Of a stretch of 51,532 nt of DNA, positions 43,585-51,532 are shown one piece after another. Numbering within the stretch: the stretch's first letter is position 1; each line of letters begins with the position of its first letter. The DNA comes from Tepidimonas aquatica (lineage in GTDB: Bacteria; Pseudomonadota; Gammaproteobacteria; Burkholderiales; Burkholderiaceae_C): positions 1 to 51,532 of the forward strand of contig NZ_VJNA01000020.1 in the NCBI RefSeq assembly GCF_007556585.1, given 5' to 3'. Both the position numbers and the translations under genes were made by a program. A model generated the notes under the pieces. That model had not been told where the DNA came from, searched no databases, and was given only the letters and a program-made list of their open reading frames with translations.

Positions 43585-43752
43585 TGCGCCGGTGCGCGCG
43601 GTGGACCGTTGGTCCCACGCGGGTCAGGGAATATCAGTCTCCGTTAATATAGGCGCCGCCACGCGCGGCCGCGCGGCGGGAACCAAGCGCCGCGCGCCTC
43701 CTCTCAAGGCAGGCAGGTCCGTGGTGGACCTGCCTTTTTTGTCGAGCGTCGC
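43585..43752 (+). promoter_or_regulatory. Intergenic region between cytochrome c4 and resB, with an intrinsic terminator near resB
   Basis: The main element is a terminator at 43712-43740: GGCAGGTCC, loop GTGGT, GGACCTGCC, then TTTTTT. It ends only 12 nt before the resB ATG. Upstream, AATATAGG near 43646-43653 might be part of a promoter, but no convincing pair is seen. No ribosome-binding site stands out before resB. Confidence 0.55.
43712..43740 (+). terminator. Intrinsic terminator 12 nt before resB
   Basis: A perfect 9-bp stem (GGCAGGTCC / GGACCTGCC) with a 5-nt loop and six T residues. It may terminate the cytochrome c4 transcript or act as an attenuator for resB. Confidence 0.8.
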
Positions 43753-45894
43753 ATGAGTGCATCCACCGCCGGCATCGAACTGCCCCGTGTCCACCGTCGC
43801 CTGGCCGCGTGGGTGGAGTTGCTGTCGTCGATGCGGTTTGCCATCGCGCTGCTGAGCGTGATCTGCATCGCCTCGGTGGTCGGCACCGTGCTGAAGCAGC
43901 ACGAGCCGCCCAGCAACTACGTCAACCAGTTCGGGCCGTTTTGGTACGAGGTGTTCGCGCGGCTGGACCTGTATTCGGTCTACAGCGCATGGTGGTTTTT
44001 GCTGATCTTGGCGTTTTTGGTGGTCAGCACGTCGCTGTGCATCGTGCGCAACACGCCCAAGATCCTGGCCGACATGCGCCAGTTCAAGGAGCATGTGCGC
44101 GAGCAAAGCCTGCGCGCGTTCCACCACAAAGCCGAGGCCGACCTGCCCGAGCCACCGCGGCAAGCGGCCGAGCGCATGGGGCAAGCGCTGCTGCGCCGCG
44201 GCTGGAAGGTGCGGCTGCAAGCCCGCCCGACCGAGCACGGCACCGGCTGGATGGTGGCGGCCAAGGCCGGGGCGGCCAACAAGATCGGCTACCTGGCGGC
44301 GCACGCGGCCATCGTCATCATCTGCATCGGTGGCTTGCTCGACGGCGACCTGATGGTGCGGTTGCAGCTGTGGTTTGGCGGCAAAGAGCCGCTGCGCGGC
44401 GGCGGACTCATCGCCGAGGTGCCCGACAAGCACCGTCTCAGCGACGCCAACCCCACCTTCCGTGGCAACCTGCTGGTCACCGAAGGTACCCGGGCTGGCG
44501 TGGCCGTGCTGCTGCAGCCCGAGGGCGTGGTGCTGCAGGAGTTGCCGTTCGAGGTCGAGCTGAAAAAGTTCATCGTCGAGTACTACGATACCGGCATGCC
44601 GCGGCTGTTTGCCAGCGACATCGTCATCCACGACCGCTACAGCGGCGAGGCCAAGCCCGCGCGGGTCGAGGTCAACCACCCCGTCGAGCACCGCGGCATC
44701 CAAATCTACCAGTCGAGCTTCGACGACGGTGGCTCGTTGGTCAAGCTGCGCGCGCTGCCGCTGGGCGCGGCGGTCAAGCCGTTCGAGGTGCAGGGCCGCA
44801 TCGGCGAGGCCACGACGCTGACCAACGGCCACGAGCGGTTGCGGCTGGAGTTCACGGGGCTGCGCGTCATCAACGTCGAAAATATGGGCGGCTCGAACAC
44901 GGCAGGCGCCGACGTGCGCAAGGTGGACCTGCGCCAGGCGATCGAGGCGCGCCTGGGGGCGGGCAACAAAACGTCGAGCGAGCGCCAGTTGCGCAACGTG
45001 GGCCCGAGCGTCACGTACAAGCTGCGCGACGACGCCGGCCAGGCGCGCGAGTTCCACAACTACCAACTGCCGGTGGATATCGACGGCCAGCGGGTGTACC
45101 TGCTGGGCGTGCGCGACACGCCGGCTGAGCCGTTCCGTTACCTGCGCGTGCCGGTGGACGAGCGCGACGGGCTGGAGGGGTTTGTGCACCTGCGCACCGC
45201 GCTGGCCGACCCGGCGCTGCGGCGCCAGGCCGCGCAGCGCTACGTGGCGCAGGCAGCGGCAGACCAGCCGGAGGCCGTGCGCACCGCGTTGCTGGGGTCG
45301 GCCCAGCGCGCCATCGACCTCTTCGCGGGCGACGACCCGGAGCTGCAGCGGTTGCCCAAGGGCGACGCGCCGCGGCTCGGGGGGCTGCTGGCACTGTCGG
45401 CGTTTGTCGAAGCCAACATCCCCGAGGCCGAGCGTGAGCGCTTCAGCGACGTGCTGCTGCGCATCCTCAACGGTACGCTGTGGGAGCTGTACCAGCTCAG
45501 CCGCGCCCAGGCAGGCTGGCCGCCGGCGGAACGCGGCGAGGCCAGCGCCGCGTTCATGACGCAGGCGGTGCTGGCGCTGTCGGATGCGTTTTTCTACCCC
45601 GCGCCGCTGGTGCTGCAACTGACCGAGTTCGAGCAGGTGCAGGCCAGCGTCTTTCAGGTGGCGCGGGCGCCCGGCAAGACCATCGTGTACACCGGCTGCG
45701 TGCTGCTGATCGTGGGGGTGTTTGCGATGTTGTACGTGCGCGAGCGTCGGCTGTGGGTGTGGTTGGCGCCGCGCGGCGAGGGCGCGCACGCGCTGATGGC
45801 CTTGTCGAGCAACCGCAAGCTGCTGGACAATGACCGTGAGTTCGATGCCTTGCGAGCGCTGTTGAGCCCACCCCGTTCTGAGGAGACTGCGTGA
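43753..45894 (+). CDS. resB: ResB-like cytochrome c biogenesis protein (system II)
   Basis: ResB works with CcsA/ResC to carry heme across the inner membrane and attach it to apocytochromes. The 713-residue protein has three N-terminal hydrophobic segments (FAIALLSVICIASVVGTVL; WWFLLILAFLVVSTSLCIV; IGYLAAHAAIVIICIGGLLDG). A long periplasmic domain and a last C-terminal helix (IVYTGCVLLIVGVFAMLYV) follow. HRGIQIYQSSFDDGGS is a typical motif. ATG 43753 lies just after a terminator. ccsA follows 1 nt after the stop. Confidence 0.94.
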   Translation: MSASTAGIELPRVHRRLAAWVELLSSMRFAIALLSVICIASVVGTVLKQHEPPSNYVNQFGPFWYEVFARLDLYSVYSAWWFLLILAFLVVSTSLCIVRNTPKILADMRQFKEHVREQSLRAFHHKAEADLPEPPRQAAERMGQALLRRGWKVRLQARPTEHGTGWMVAAKAGAANKIGYLAAHAAIVIICIGGLLDGDLMVRLQLWFGGKEPLRGGGLIAEVPDKHRLSDANPTFRGNLLVTEGTRAGVAVLLQPEGVVLQELPFEVELKKFIVEYYDTGMPRLFASDIVIHDRYSGEAKPARVEVNHPVEHRGIQIYQSSFDDGGSLVKLRALPLGAAVKPFEVQGRIGEATTLTNGHERLRLEFTGLRVINVENMGGSNTAGADVRKVDLRQAIEARLGAGNKTSSERQLRNVGPSVTYKLRDDAGQAREFHNYQLPVDIDGQRVYLLGVRDTPAEPFRYLRVPVDERDGLEGFVHLRTALADPALRRQAAQRYVAQAAADQPEAVRTALLGSAQRAIDLFAGDDPELQRLPKGDAPRLGGLLALSAFVEANIPEAERERFSDVLLRILNGTLWELYQLSRAQAGWPPAERGEASAAFMTQAVLALSDAFFYPAPLVLQLTEFEQVQASVFQVARAPGKTIVYTGCVLLIVGVFAMLYVRERRLWVWLAPRGEGAHALMALSSNRKLLDNDREFDALRALLSPPRSEETA

Positions 45895-45895
45895 G

Positions 45896-47254
45896 ATGAA
45901 CACCGCAACCGAAACCATCGACCTGCGTCTGGAGGGCGCCGCCCAACGCGGGGCGCGCGGCTGGCTGGCCCGCCGCCGTTGGTCGGACTGGCTGTACGCC
46001 GTGCTGGTGCTGGTGGGCGCGGGTGTGGCCTACGCTCAGTGGGGTCACGCCATGGACGGCTACGAAAAAGCCATCCTGGCTGGCGTGGCGCCGGCGCTGG
46101 TGGCGCTGGCCTGGTTTTGGCGGCCGGTGCAGGCGCTCACCGTGGGGGTGGCGGCGCTGTCGCTGCTGGCCATCGGCCTGTACCAGGTGGATGGCCGCGC
46201 CGACCTCGGGCGCGCTGAGCAGGTGTTCGCGCTGAAGTACTTTTTGTCCAGCCAGTCGGCCATCCTGTGGATGAGCGTGCTGTTTTTTATGAGCACGGTG
46301 TTTTACTGGATCGGGCTGCTGGCGCCGCGCGGTGACACCGCCGAAAAACTCGGTTCGCGCATGGCCTGGGCGGGTGTCGTGATGGCGCTGACCGGCACGA
46401 TGGTGCGTTGGTACGAAAGCCACCAGATCGGCCCCGGCATCGGCCACATCCCGGTCAGCAACCTGTACGAGGTGTTTGTGCTGTTCGCCTGGCTGACCGC
46501 CGCCTACCACCTGTACTACGAAGACCGCTACCAGACCCGCCGCATGGGCGCGTTTGCGATGCTGATCGTCAGCGCCGCGGTCGGCTTTTTGCTGTGGTAC
46601 ACGGTGGTGCGCGAAGCGCACCAAATCCAACCGCTGGTGCCGGCGCTGCAGAGCTGGTGGATGAAGCTGCATGTGCCGGCCAATTTCATCGGCTACGGCA
46701 CCTTCGCCATCGCGGCGATGCTGGCGTTTGCCTACCTGATCAAGCAAAGCGCGGGCGAGACGCGCTGGTACAAACTGGCGCCGCTGTGGTTGCTGGGCAT
46801 CGTGCTGTGCTTCGAGCCGCTGGTGTTTCGCCGGGGCGCGGCCGAGCAGGGGGCGGGGTACTGGTTCGTCTACTTTGGCGTGTCGGCGCTGATCGTGGGC
46901 GGCATCATGGCGGCGCGGCGGCGCATCGCCGATCGGCTGCCCAGCCTGCAGGTGCTCGACGACGTGATGTACAAGGCCATCGCGGTGGGGTTTGCGTTTT
47001 TTACCATCGCCACCGTGCTGGGGGCGCTGTGGGCGGCCGAGGCCTGGGGCGGCTACTGGAGCTGGGACCCCAAGGAAACCTGGGCCTTGATCGTGTGGCT
47101 GAACTACGCCGCGTGGTTGCACATGCGCCTTATCAAAGGCCTGCGCGGCACGGTGGCCGCGTGGTGGGCGCTGGCCGGGTTGGCGATCACAACGTTTGCC
47201 TTCCTCGGGGTCAACATGTTCCTGAGCGGCTTGCACAGCTACGGGGCGCTGTGA
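45896..47254 (+). CDS. ccsA: Cytochrome c biogenesis protein CcsA/ResC (system II)
   Basis: This 452-residue polytopic membrane protein has the tryptophan-rich heme-handling motif [21 protein letters not shown]. Conserved His residues are in [16 protein letters not shown] and near the C-terminus (LHMRL, GLHSYG). It forms the holocytochrome c synthase with ResB. Databases often call the same protein CcsB. It overlaps no other gene and is followed by a relic of msrP. Confidence 0.94.
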   Translation: MNTATETIDLRLEGAAQRGARGWLARRRWSDWLYAVLVLVGAGVAYAQWGHAMDGYEKAILAGVAPALVALAWFWRPVQALTVGVAALSLLAIGLYQVDGRADLGRAEQVFALKYFLSSQSAILWMSVLFFMSTVFYWIGLLAPRGDTAEKLGSRMAWAGVVMALTGTMVRWYESHQIGPGIGHIPVSNLYEVFVLFAWLTAAYHLYYEDRYQTRRMGAFAMLIVSAAVGFLLWYTVVREAHQIQPLVPALQSWWMKLHVPANFIGYGTFAIAAMLAFAYLIKQSAGETRWYKLAPLWLLGIVLCFEPLVFRRGAAEQGAGYWFVYFGVSALIVGGIMAARRRIADRLPSLQVLDDVMYKAIAVGFAFFTIATVLGALWAAEAWGGYWSWDPKETWALIVWLNYAAWLHMRLIKGLRGTVAAWWALAGLAITTFAFLGVNMFLSGLHSYGAL

Positions 47255-47267
47255 TGCGCATGTGACG

Positions 47268-47367
47268 ATGGCCGCGCCGCACGAGTACGGTTTTTACGCC
47301 AACGTCAACCCGGACGTGCCGCACCCACGCTGGAGCCTGGCCACCGAGCGGCGGTTGTGGCAGGCGG
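47268..47367 (+). pseudogene. msrP: Relic of the methionine sulfoxide reductase catalytic subunit MsrP (YedY)
   Basis: An ATG at 47268 opens a frame with [18 protein letters not shown] followed by SLATERR. This matches the C-terminal region of MsrP/YedY, NEYGFYSNVNP-x-V-x-HPRWSQATERR in family members. Only about 30 residues survive. The N-terminal Tat signal, the molybdenum-cofactor domain and the last 30 or so residues are all missing, and the frame then runs into the antisense of lysA. msrP typically lies between ccsA and lysA in related genomes (from memory). Confidence 0.7.
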
Positions 47368-48669
47368 TCAGTCGAGCGCGAGCACGCGCTCTTGCCGCCA
47401 CAGGTCGGCCACCGTTTCGCGCGCGCGGATGAGCTGGCTGCGCGCGCCGGCCACCAGCACCTCGGCGGCTTTGCCGCGCGTGTTGTAGTGGCTGGCCATG
47501 CTCATGCAGTAAGCGCCCGCGGACCCCACCGCCAGCCAGTCGCCCGGCTGCACGGCCAGCCGCCGCCCACGCCCCAGCCAGTCGCCGCTTTCGCACACCG
47601 GCCCCACCACATCCCATTCGATGGCCGGCAAATCGCTGCGCGGGCGCAGCGGTGCGATGGCGTGCCAGGCCTCGTACATGGCCGGCCGCGGCAGGTCGTT
47701 CATCGCAGCATCGACGATGAGGAAGTTTTTACCCGTGCCGGGCTTGAGGTACAACACCTCGGTGACGCACACGCCGGCGTTGCCCACCAGCGAGCGCCCG
47801 GGCTCGAACAGCAAACGCCGCCCGCCATGGCCCCGCGCGTCCAGCCGTGCCAGCAGCGCCTGCACCAGCGCCTGCGGCGTGGGGGGCTGCTCACCGTGGT
47901 ACTCGATGCCAAGCCCGCCGCCCAGGTCCAGGTGGTGCAGGGCGATGCCGTCGGCCTCGATCGCCTCGACCAAGTCCAGCACACGGTCCAACGCATCGAG
48001 GTACGGCGCGATCGTGGTGATTTGCGAGCCGATGTGGCAGTCGATGCCCACCACCTGCAGCCCAGGTAGGGCGGCGGCGTGGCGGTAGGCGTCCAACGCC
48101 TCGTCGTGCGCGATGCCGAATTTGTTGTCGCGCAGCCCCGTCGAGATGTAGGGGTGGGTCTGGGCGTCGACATCCGGGTTGACGCGCAGGCTCACCGGCG
48201 CGCGCACGCCCAGCTCGCGCGCTACGGCGTCAAGCACTTCCAGCTCGGCGCGGCTTTCCACGTTGAAGCAGCCAATGCCGGCCTGCAGCGCGGCGCGCAT
48301 TTCGGCGCGCGTTTTGCCGACCCCGGAAAAAACGATGCGGTCCGGCGCAACGCCCGCGCGCAGCGCACGCGCCAGCTCGCCGCCGGAGACGATGTCGACG
48401 CCGCAGCCGGCCTGCACCAGCGCCTGCACGATGGCCAGCGTCGAGTTGGCCTTCATCGCGTAGCAGACCTGGGCGTCGCGCCCGGCCAGCGCCTGCTGCC
48501 ACGCCGCGGCGGCTGCGCGCAGCGCCGCCAGCGAGTACACGAACAAGGGCGTGCCATGCTCGCGCGCCAGCTGCGCCAGCGGCACATCTTCCACCCAAAG
48601 CTCGCCGTCACGGTAAGCAACGTAAGGGGCGCCAGGCAGGTAGGGGGGGGTGGGGTCAGCGGGGGGCAT
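47368..48669 (-). CDS. lysA: Diaminopimelate decarboxylase
   Basis: LysA makes L-lysine from meso-diaminopimelate with pyridoxal phosphate. The 433-residue protein has [14 protein letters not shown] with the PLP lysine, [45 protein letters not shown] and [16 protein letters not shown] is also present near the C-terminus. Length is normal. The start overlaps the lptM 3' end by 14 nt, and the two are co-transcribed from the promoter before lptM. Confidence 0.96.
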   Translation of the reverse strand: MPPADPTPPYLPGAPYVAYRDGELWVEDVPLAQLAREHGTPLFVYSLAALRAAAAAWQQALAGRDAQVCYAMKANSTLAIVQALVQAGCGVDIVSGGELARALRAGVAPDRIVFSGVGKTRAEMRAALQAGIGCFNVESRAELEVLDAVARELGVRAPVSLRVNPDVDAQTHPYISTGLRDNKFGIAHDEALDAYRHAAALPGLQVVGIDCHIGSQITTIAPYLDALDRVLDLVEAIEADGIALHHLDLGGGLGIEYHGEQPPTPQALVQALLARLDARGHGGRRLLFEPGRSLVGNAGVCVTEVLYLKPGTGKNFLIVDAAMNDLPRPAMYEAWHAIAPLRPRSDLPAIEWDVVGPVCESGDWLGRGRRLAVQPGDWLAVGSAGAYCMSMASHYNTRGKAAEVLVAGARSQLIRARETVADLWRQERVLALD

Positions 48670-48808
48670 CGGGTGTGGTCGGGGCAGCGGCGGCGGAGGG
48701 CGTGGCGGGCAGGGTCAGCGGGCCTTTTTGGCCACATCCGCCCAGGGTCATCAGGCAAACGGCGGCCAGCCACACCCAGCGGCGGCCTACAATGGGGCAC
48801 TTAGGCAT
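48656..48808 (-). CDS. lptM: Small lipoprotein LptM (YifL-like)
   Basis: This 50-residue lipoprotein starts [10 protein letters not shown], has a short hydrophobic stretch ([15 protein letters not shown]) ending in the lipobox, and continues [10 protein letters not shown], the LptM hallmark. In E. coli LptM helps mature the LptD-LptE lipopolysaccharide translocon. The Pro/Ala/Thr tail is short. The ATG at 48808 has TAGAAT 6 nt upstream, so the mRNA may be leaderless. It overlaps lysA and is divergent from cyaY, as usual in Burkholderiales. Confidence 0.88.
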   Translation of the reverse strand: MPKCPIVGRRWVWLAAVCLMTLGGCGQKGPLTLPATPSAAAAPTTPDAPR

Positions 48809-48814
48809 ACGGCG

Positions 48815-48820
48815 ATTCTA
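48815..48820 (-). promoter_or_regulatory. Putative -10 box of a leaderless lptM-lysA transcript
   Basis: On the minus strand TAGAAT is followed by CGCCGT and then the lptM ATG. The spacing equals that of coaX, the M20 hydrolase and the molybdoenzyme gene. No convincing -35. Confidence 0.4.
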
Positions 48821-48823
48821 GCG

Positions 48824-49153
48824 ATGACCGACCTCGAATACCTGGACCGCGCCGAAAGCGTGCTCAAGGCGGTGGAGCTCAACTGCGACCGCCTCAACGA
48901 CGAAACCGACGCCGACATCGACAACCAGCGCGTCGGGGGCATGGTGACGCTGACGTTTCGCAACGGCAGCCAGATCGTCATCAACCTGCAAAAGCCGCTG
49001 CACGAGATCTGGATGGCCACGCGCTCCGGCGGCTACCACTACCGCTTTGACGGCCAGCGTTGGATGGACACCAAGGGCGCCGGGGAGTTTTTTGCCCACC
49101 TGTCGCGCGAGGCCTCGGCGCAAGCCGGCATGCCGTTGACGTTTCGGCCCTGA
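48824..49153 (+). CDS. cyaY: Frataxin-like iron-sulfur assembly protein CyaY
   Basis: This 109-residue frataxin binds iron and modulates iron-sulfur cluster assembly by IscS. The acidic first helix ([21 protein letters not shown]) is followed by the strands [38 protein letters not shown] and [19 protein letters not shown] 48824 starts at the homology. It stands alone between lptM (divergent) and the PBP1a gene (convergent). Confidence 0.95.
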   Translation: MTDLEYLDRAESVLKAVELNCDRLNDETDADIDNQRVGGMVTLTFRNGSQIVINLQKPLHEIWMATRSGGYHYRFDGQRWMDTKGAGEFFAHLSREASAQAGMPLTFRP

Positions 49154-49177
49154 ACACGGCGCTGGGTCGGCCCGTGC

Positions 49178-51532
49178 TCAGTTGCGGAACAAATCCAGGA
49201 TGCTGCGGCGCTCGTCCCCGGGCGCGGCTTCGCCGGCGGCGGGCATGCTGTTGTCACCCTCGAAGCCCAGCCGACGCACGTAGTTGCCGCCAGCGTATTC
49301 TTCGAACACCCAGTCGCCACCGCTGAAGGCGACACCCGCCGGTGGTTGCAGTTCGTGCACCGGCTCGTTGCGCAGCGCTTGCGCCATGAAGTCGATCCAG
49401 ATCGGCAGCGCCAGCGCCCCACCGGTGGCGCGCCGGCCCAGGTTGCGGGGCTGGTCGTAGCCCAACCAGGCGGCGGCTGACAAGGTGGGGTGAAAGCCGA
49501 CGAACCACGCGTCCTGCGCGTCGTTGGTGGTGCCGGTTTTGCCGTACACGTCCGGGCGCTTGAGCGTGGCCTGGGCGCGCGCCGCGGTGCCGCTGCGCGT
49601 GATTTCGTTGAGCAACTGGCTCATCACAAAGGCGTTGCGCTCGGGCAGGGTGCGGTTGGCCTCGTCCGTCTGTTGCCCCGGTACTTGCAGCAGCACCCGA
49701 CCCTTGGGGTCGGTGATGCGGGTGATCAGCACCGGCGGCAGGTAGTGCCCGCCGTTGGCGAACACGGCGTAGCCGGCGGCCATTTCCAGCGGCGTGACCG
49801 CGCCGGCGCCCAGCGCCATCGTCAGGTACGGCGGGTGCTTGGCCGGGTCGAGGCCAAAGCGGGTGATCCACTGCTGCGCGTAGTCGGTGCCGATGGCGCG
49901 CAGGATTTGGATCGAGACCATGTTTTTGGATTTGGCCAGTGCCGTGCGCACCGTCATCGGACCGTCGTACTGGCCATCGTAGTTTTTGGGCTCCCAAGGC
50001 TTGCCGCCGGTGACGCTGGCCGGGAAAAACAGCGGCGCGTCGTTGACCACGGTGGCCGGCATGATGCCTTTTTCCAGCGCGGCGGAGTAGATGAACGGCT
50101 TGAAACTCGAGCCCGGCTGGCGCTGCGACTGGGTGACGCGGTTGAACTTGTTGCGGTCGAAGTCAAAGCCCCCCACCAGCGCGCGGATGCCGCCGTCGCG
50201 CGGGTCGACGGCGACGAACGCCGCTTCCACCTCGGGCGTTTGCGTCAACACCCACCCCTGCGGGGTTTGCACGATGCGCACCACCGCCCCCGGGCGCAGC
50301 TTCAGCTGCGGCGGCGCCTTGGCGTGCAGGCCGGAGCGCACCGGGTCCAGCCCCGCACCGGTGATGTCGATGGTGCCGCCGTCGCCGCGCGCGACCACCA
50401 CCTTGGTCGGGCTGGCCGACAGCACCACCGCGGTCAGCAGCGTGTCGTTGTCCGGCAATGCCGCCAACGCTTCGTCGATCGCGGCTTCGCGTGCGGCTGG
50501 GTCGGCCGGCAGGTCGATAAAACGCTCCGGTCCACGGTAGAACTGCCGTTGCTCGAACGCCAGCACGCCGTTGCGCAGCGCCCGCCAGGCGGCCCGCTGC
50601 AGGTTGGCATCCACCGTGGTGTACACCTGCAGCCCGGCGGTGTAGGCGTGCTCGCCGTAGCGCGCGACGATGGTTTGGCGCACCATCTCGGCGATGTACT
50701 CGGCACGCACGCCATCGTCGTCAGCGCCGCGGCGCAGACGCAGCGGCTCGGCGCGCGCAGCCTTGGCCTCGGCTTCGGTGATGAAGCCGTTTTCCAGCAT
50801 GCGATCGATGATGTAGAGCTGGCGTGCCCGCGCGCGCTTGGGGTTGCGGTAGGGGTTGTAGGCCGAGGGCGCTTTGGGCAGTCCCGCCAGCAGCGCCGCT
50901 TCGGCCACCGTCAAGTCTTTGAGCGGCTTGCCAAAATAGGCCTGCGCCGCGGCGGCAAAACCGTACGAGCGCTGCCCCAGAAAGATCTGGTTCATGTAGA
51001 TTTCCAGGATCTGCTCCTTGGTCAGCGTGTGCTCCAGCTTGAAGGTCAGCAAAATCTCGTACAGCTTGCGCAGGTAGCTCTTTTCGCTGGAGAGGTACAC
51101 GTTGCGCGCCACCTGCATCGTGATGGTGGAGGCGCCCTGGCTTTTGGCTTCGCCCAGGTTGGCCAGCGCCGCGCGCAGCAGGCCCCGGTAGTCCACGCCG
51201 CCGTGCTCGAAGAAGCGCGCGTCCTCGATGGCCAGCACGGCGTTGATCATCACCGGTGGGATGTCCTCGAACGGCACGACGATGCGGCGTTCTTCGCCAA
51301 ACTCGCCCAGCAACGTGCCGTCGCGGGCGTAGATGCGCAGCGGAAGCTTCGGTCGGTAGTCGGCCAGCTCGCTGACGTCGGGCAGGTTGGGATAGGCCAG
51401 CGCCAGCCCCAGCGCGACCAGCATCGCACCGGTGGCCAACAACGCTACCAAAACCCCCAACGTGCCCAGCAACACGCGCAACCACCACGGCTTGGGCGCG
51501 GTCTTGGGGGTGGGCGTGTGTTGGGCGCGGGG
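49178..51532 (-). CDS. mrcA: Penicillin-binding protein 1A (5' end outside the window)
   Basis: This is a bifunctional peptidoglycan synthase. A membrane anchor (LGTLGVLVALLATGAMLVALG) is followed by the glycosyltransferase domain, with EDARFFEHGGVDYRGLLRA, QGASTITMQVARNVYLS and EIYMNQIFLGQRSYGFAAAA. The transpeptidase domain has SSFKPFIYSA (active-site Ser), KSKNM and KTGTT. The in-frame TTG at 51481 is not a likely start: the frame stays open to 51532, encoding 17 more residues (ending PKPWW before the helix). The true start is beyond the window. Confidence 0.95.
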   Translation of the reverse strand, partial: PRAQHTPTPKTAPKPWWLRVLLGTLGVLVALLATGAMLVALGLALAYPNLPDVSELADYRPKLPLRIYARDGTLLGEFGEERRIVVPFEDIPPVMINAVLAIEDARFFEHGGVDYRGLLRAALANLGEAKSQGASTITMQVARNVYLSSEKSYLRKLYEILLTFKLEHTLTKEQILEIYMNQIFLGQRSYGFAAAAQAYFGKPLKDLTVAEAALLAGLPKAPSAYNPYRNPKRARARQLYIIDRMLENGFITEAEAKAARAEPLRLRRGADDDGVRAEYIAEMVRQTIVARYGEHAYTAGLQVYTTVDANLQRAAWRALRNGVLAFEQRQFYRGPERFIDLPADPAAREAAIDEALAALPDNDTLLTAVVLSASPTKVVVARGDGGTIDITGAGLDPVRSGLHAKAPPQLKLRPGAVVRIVQTPQGWVLTQTPEVEAAFVAVDPRDGGIRALVGGFDFDRNKFNRVTQSQRQPGSSFKPFIYSAALEKGIMPATVVNDAPLFFPASVTGGKPWEPKNYDGQYDGPMTVRTALAKSKNMVSIQILRAIGTDYAQQWITRFGLDPAKHPPYLTMALGAGAVTPLEMAAGYAVFANGGHYLPPVLITRITDPKGRVLLQVPGQQTDEANRTLPERNAFVMSQLLNEITRSGTAARAQATLKRPDVYGKTGTTNDAQDAWFVGFHPTLSAAAWLGYDQPRNLGRRATGGALALPIWIDFMAQALRNEPVHELQPPAGVAFSGGDWVFEEYAGGNYVRRLGFEGDNSMPAAGEAAPGDERRSILDLFRN

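Noticed and set aside
51421-51481. TTG at 51481 as the start of PBP1a
   Set aside because: The frame remains open to the window edge and encodes a basic, Pro-rich stretch typical of the cytoplasmic tail, so the start lies outside.
1-51532. tRNA, rRNA or tmRNA genes
   Set aside because: I looked for tRNA-like cloverleaf and conserved rRNA sequence while reading and recognised none; small unusual RNAs cannot be excluded by eye.

Overview
The window is high-GC chromosomal DNA from a betaproteobacterium. Conserved neighbourhoods point to Burkholderiales, probably Comamonadaceae-like: ponA/mrcA next to cyaY, lptM, lysA, ccsA, resB, cytochrome c4 and engB, and metK divergent from an lpxL-type acyltransferase. 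I do not name a species.

Layout. (1) 1-9123 is a mixed metabolic block. It opens with the end of an IS3-family element that cuts the isobutyryl-CoA mutase gene icmF. Then come a CsoR/CstR-like repressor with a persulfide dioxygenase-rhodanese fusion, coaX, an M20 amidohydrolase, a cytoplasmic molybdopterin oxidoreductase, an acyl-CoA-binding protein and a ComEA-like secreted protein. (2) 9477-14403 is a dTDP-L-rhamnose cluster, rfbBD...AC, interrupted by two lipoprotein genes, one of the FlgO family. (3) 14426-21402 is a TnpB-like N-terminal-domain protein without a RuvC nuclease domain, overlapping a type I secretion operon with two tandem ABC subunits, an HlyD adaptor and a TolC channel. 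(4) 21415-32934 is an ABC-dependent polysaccharide (O-antigen or capsule-like) operon: manC, glycosyltransferases, a WecA-like initiating transferase, gmd, wzm, wzt, a methyltransferase, a fused GT2-GT4 enzyme, an 80-residue DUF4214 mini-protein and an acyltransferase. (5) 33147-38937 is a large S-layer-like RTX protein with its own promoter and 3' hairpins, a methyltransferase with a regulatory domain, a translationally coupled P-loop NTPase and 31-residue peptide, and a recombination scar holding a second TnpB-like fragment. (6) 39024-51532 is housekeeping: metK, lpxL-like, an alpha/beta hydrolase, engB, cytochrome c4, resB-ccsA, an msrP relic, lysA, lptM, cyaY and the 5'-partial gene for penicillin-binding protein 1A.

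How the genes may work together. Regions 2-5 look like one surface-building island. They supply dTDP-rhamnose and GDP-mannose-derived sugars, assemble and export a polysaccharide through Wzm/Wzt, export an S-layer-like protein through the type I secretion system, and may modify it by methylation. The arrangement recalls the Caulobacter rsaA/rsaDE locus beside its O-polysaccharide genes. The best candidate for something undescribed is the pair of TnpB-derived RuvC-less proteins, one of them translationally overlapping the secretion operon. Several genes also share a -10 box 6 nt before the start codon, which suggests leaderless mRNAs.
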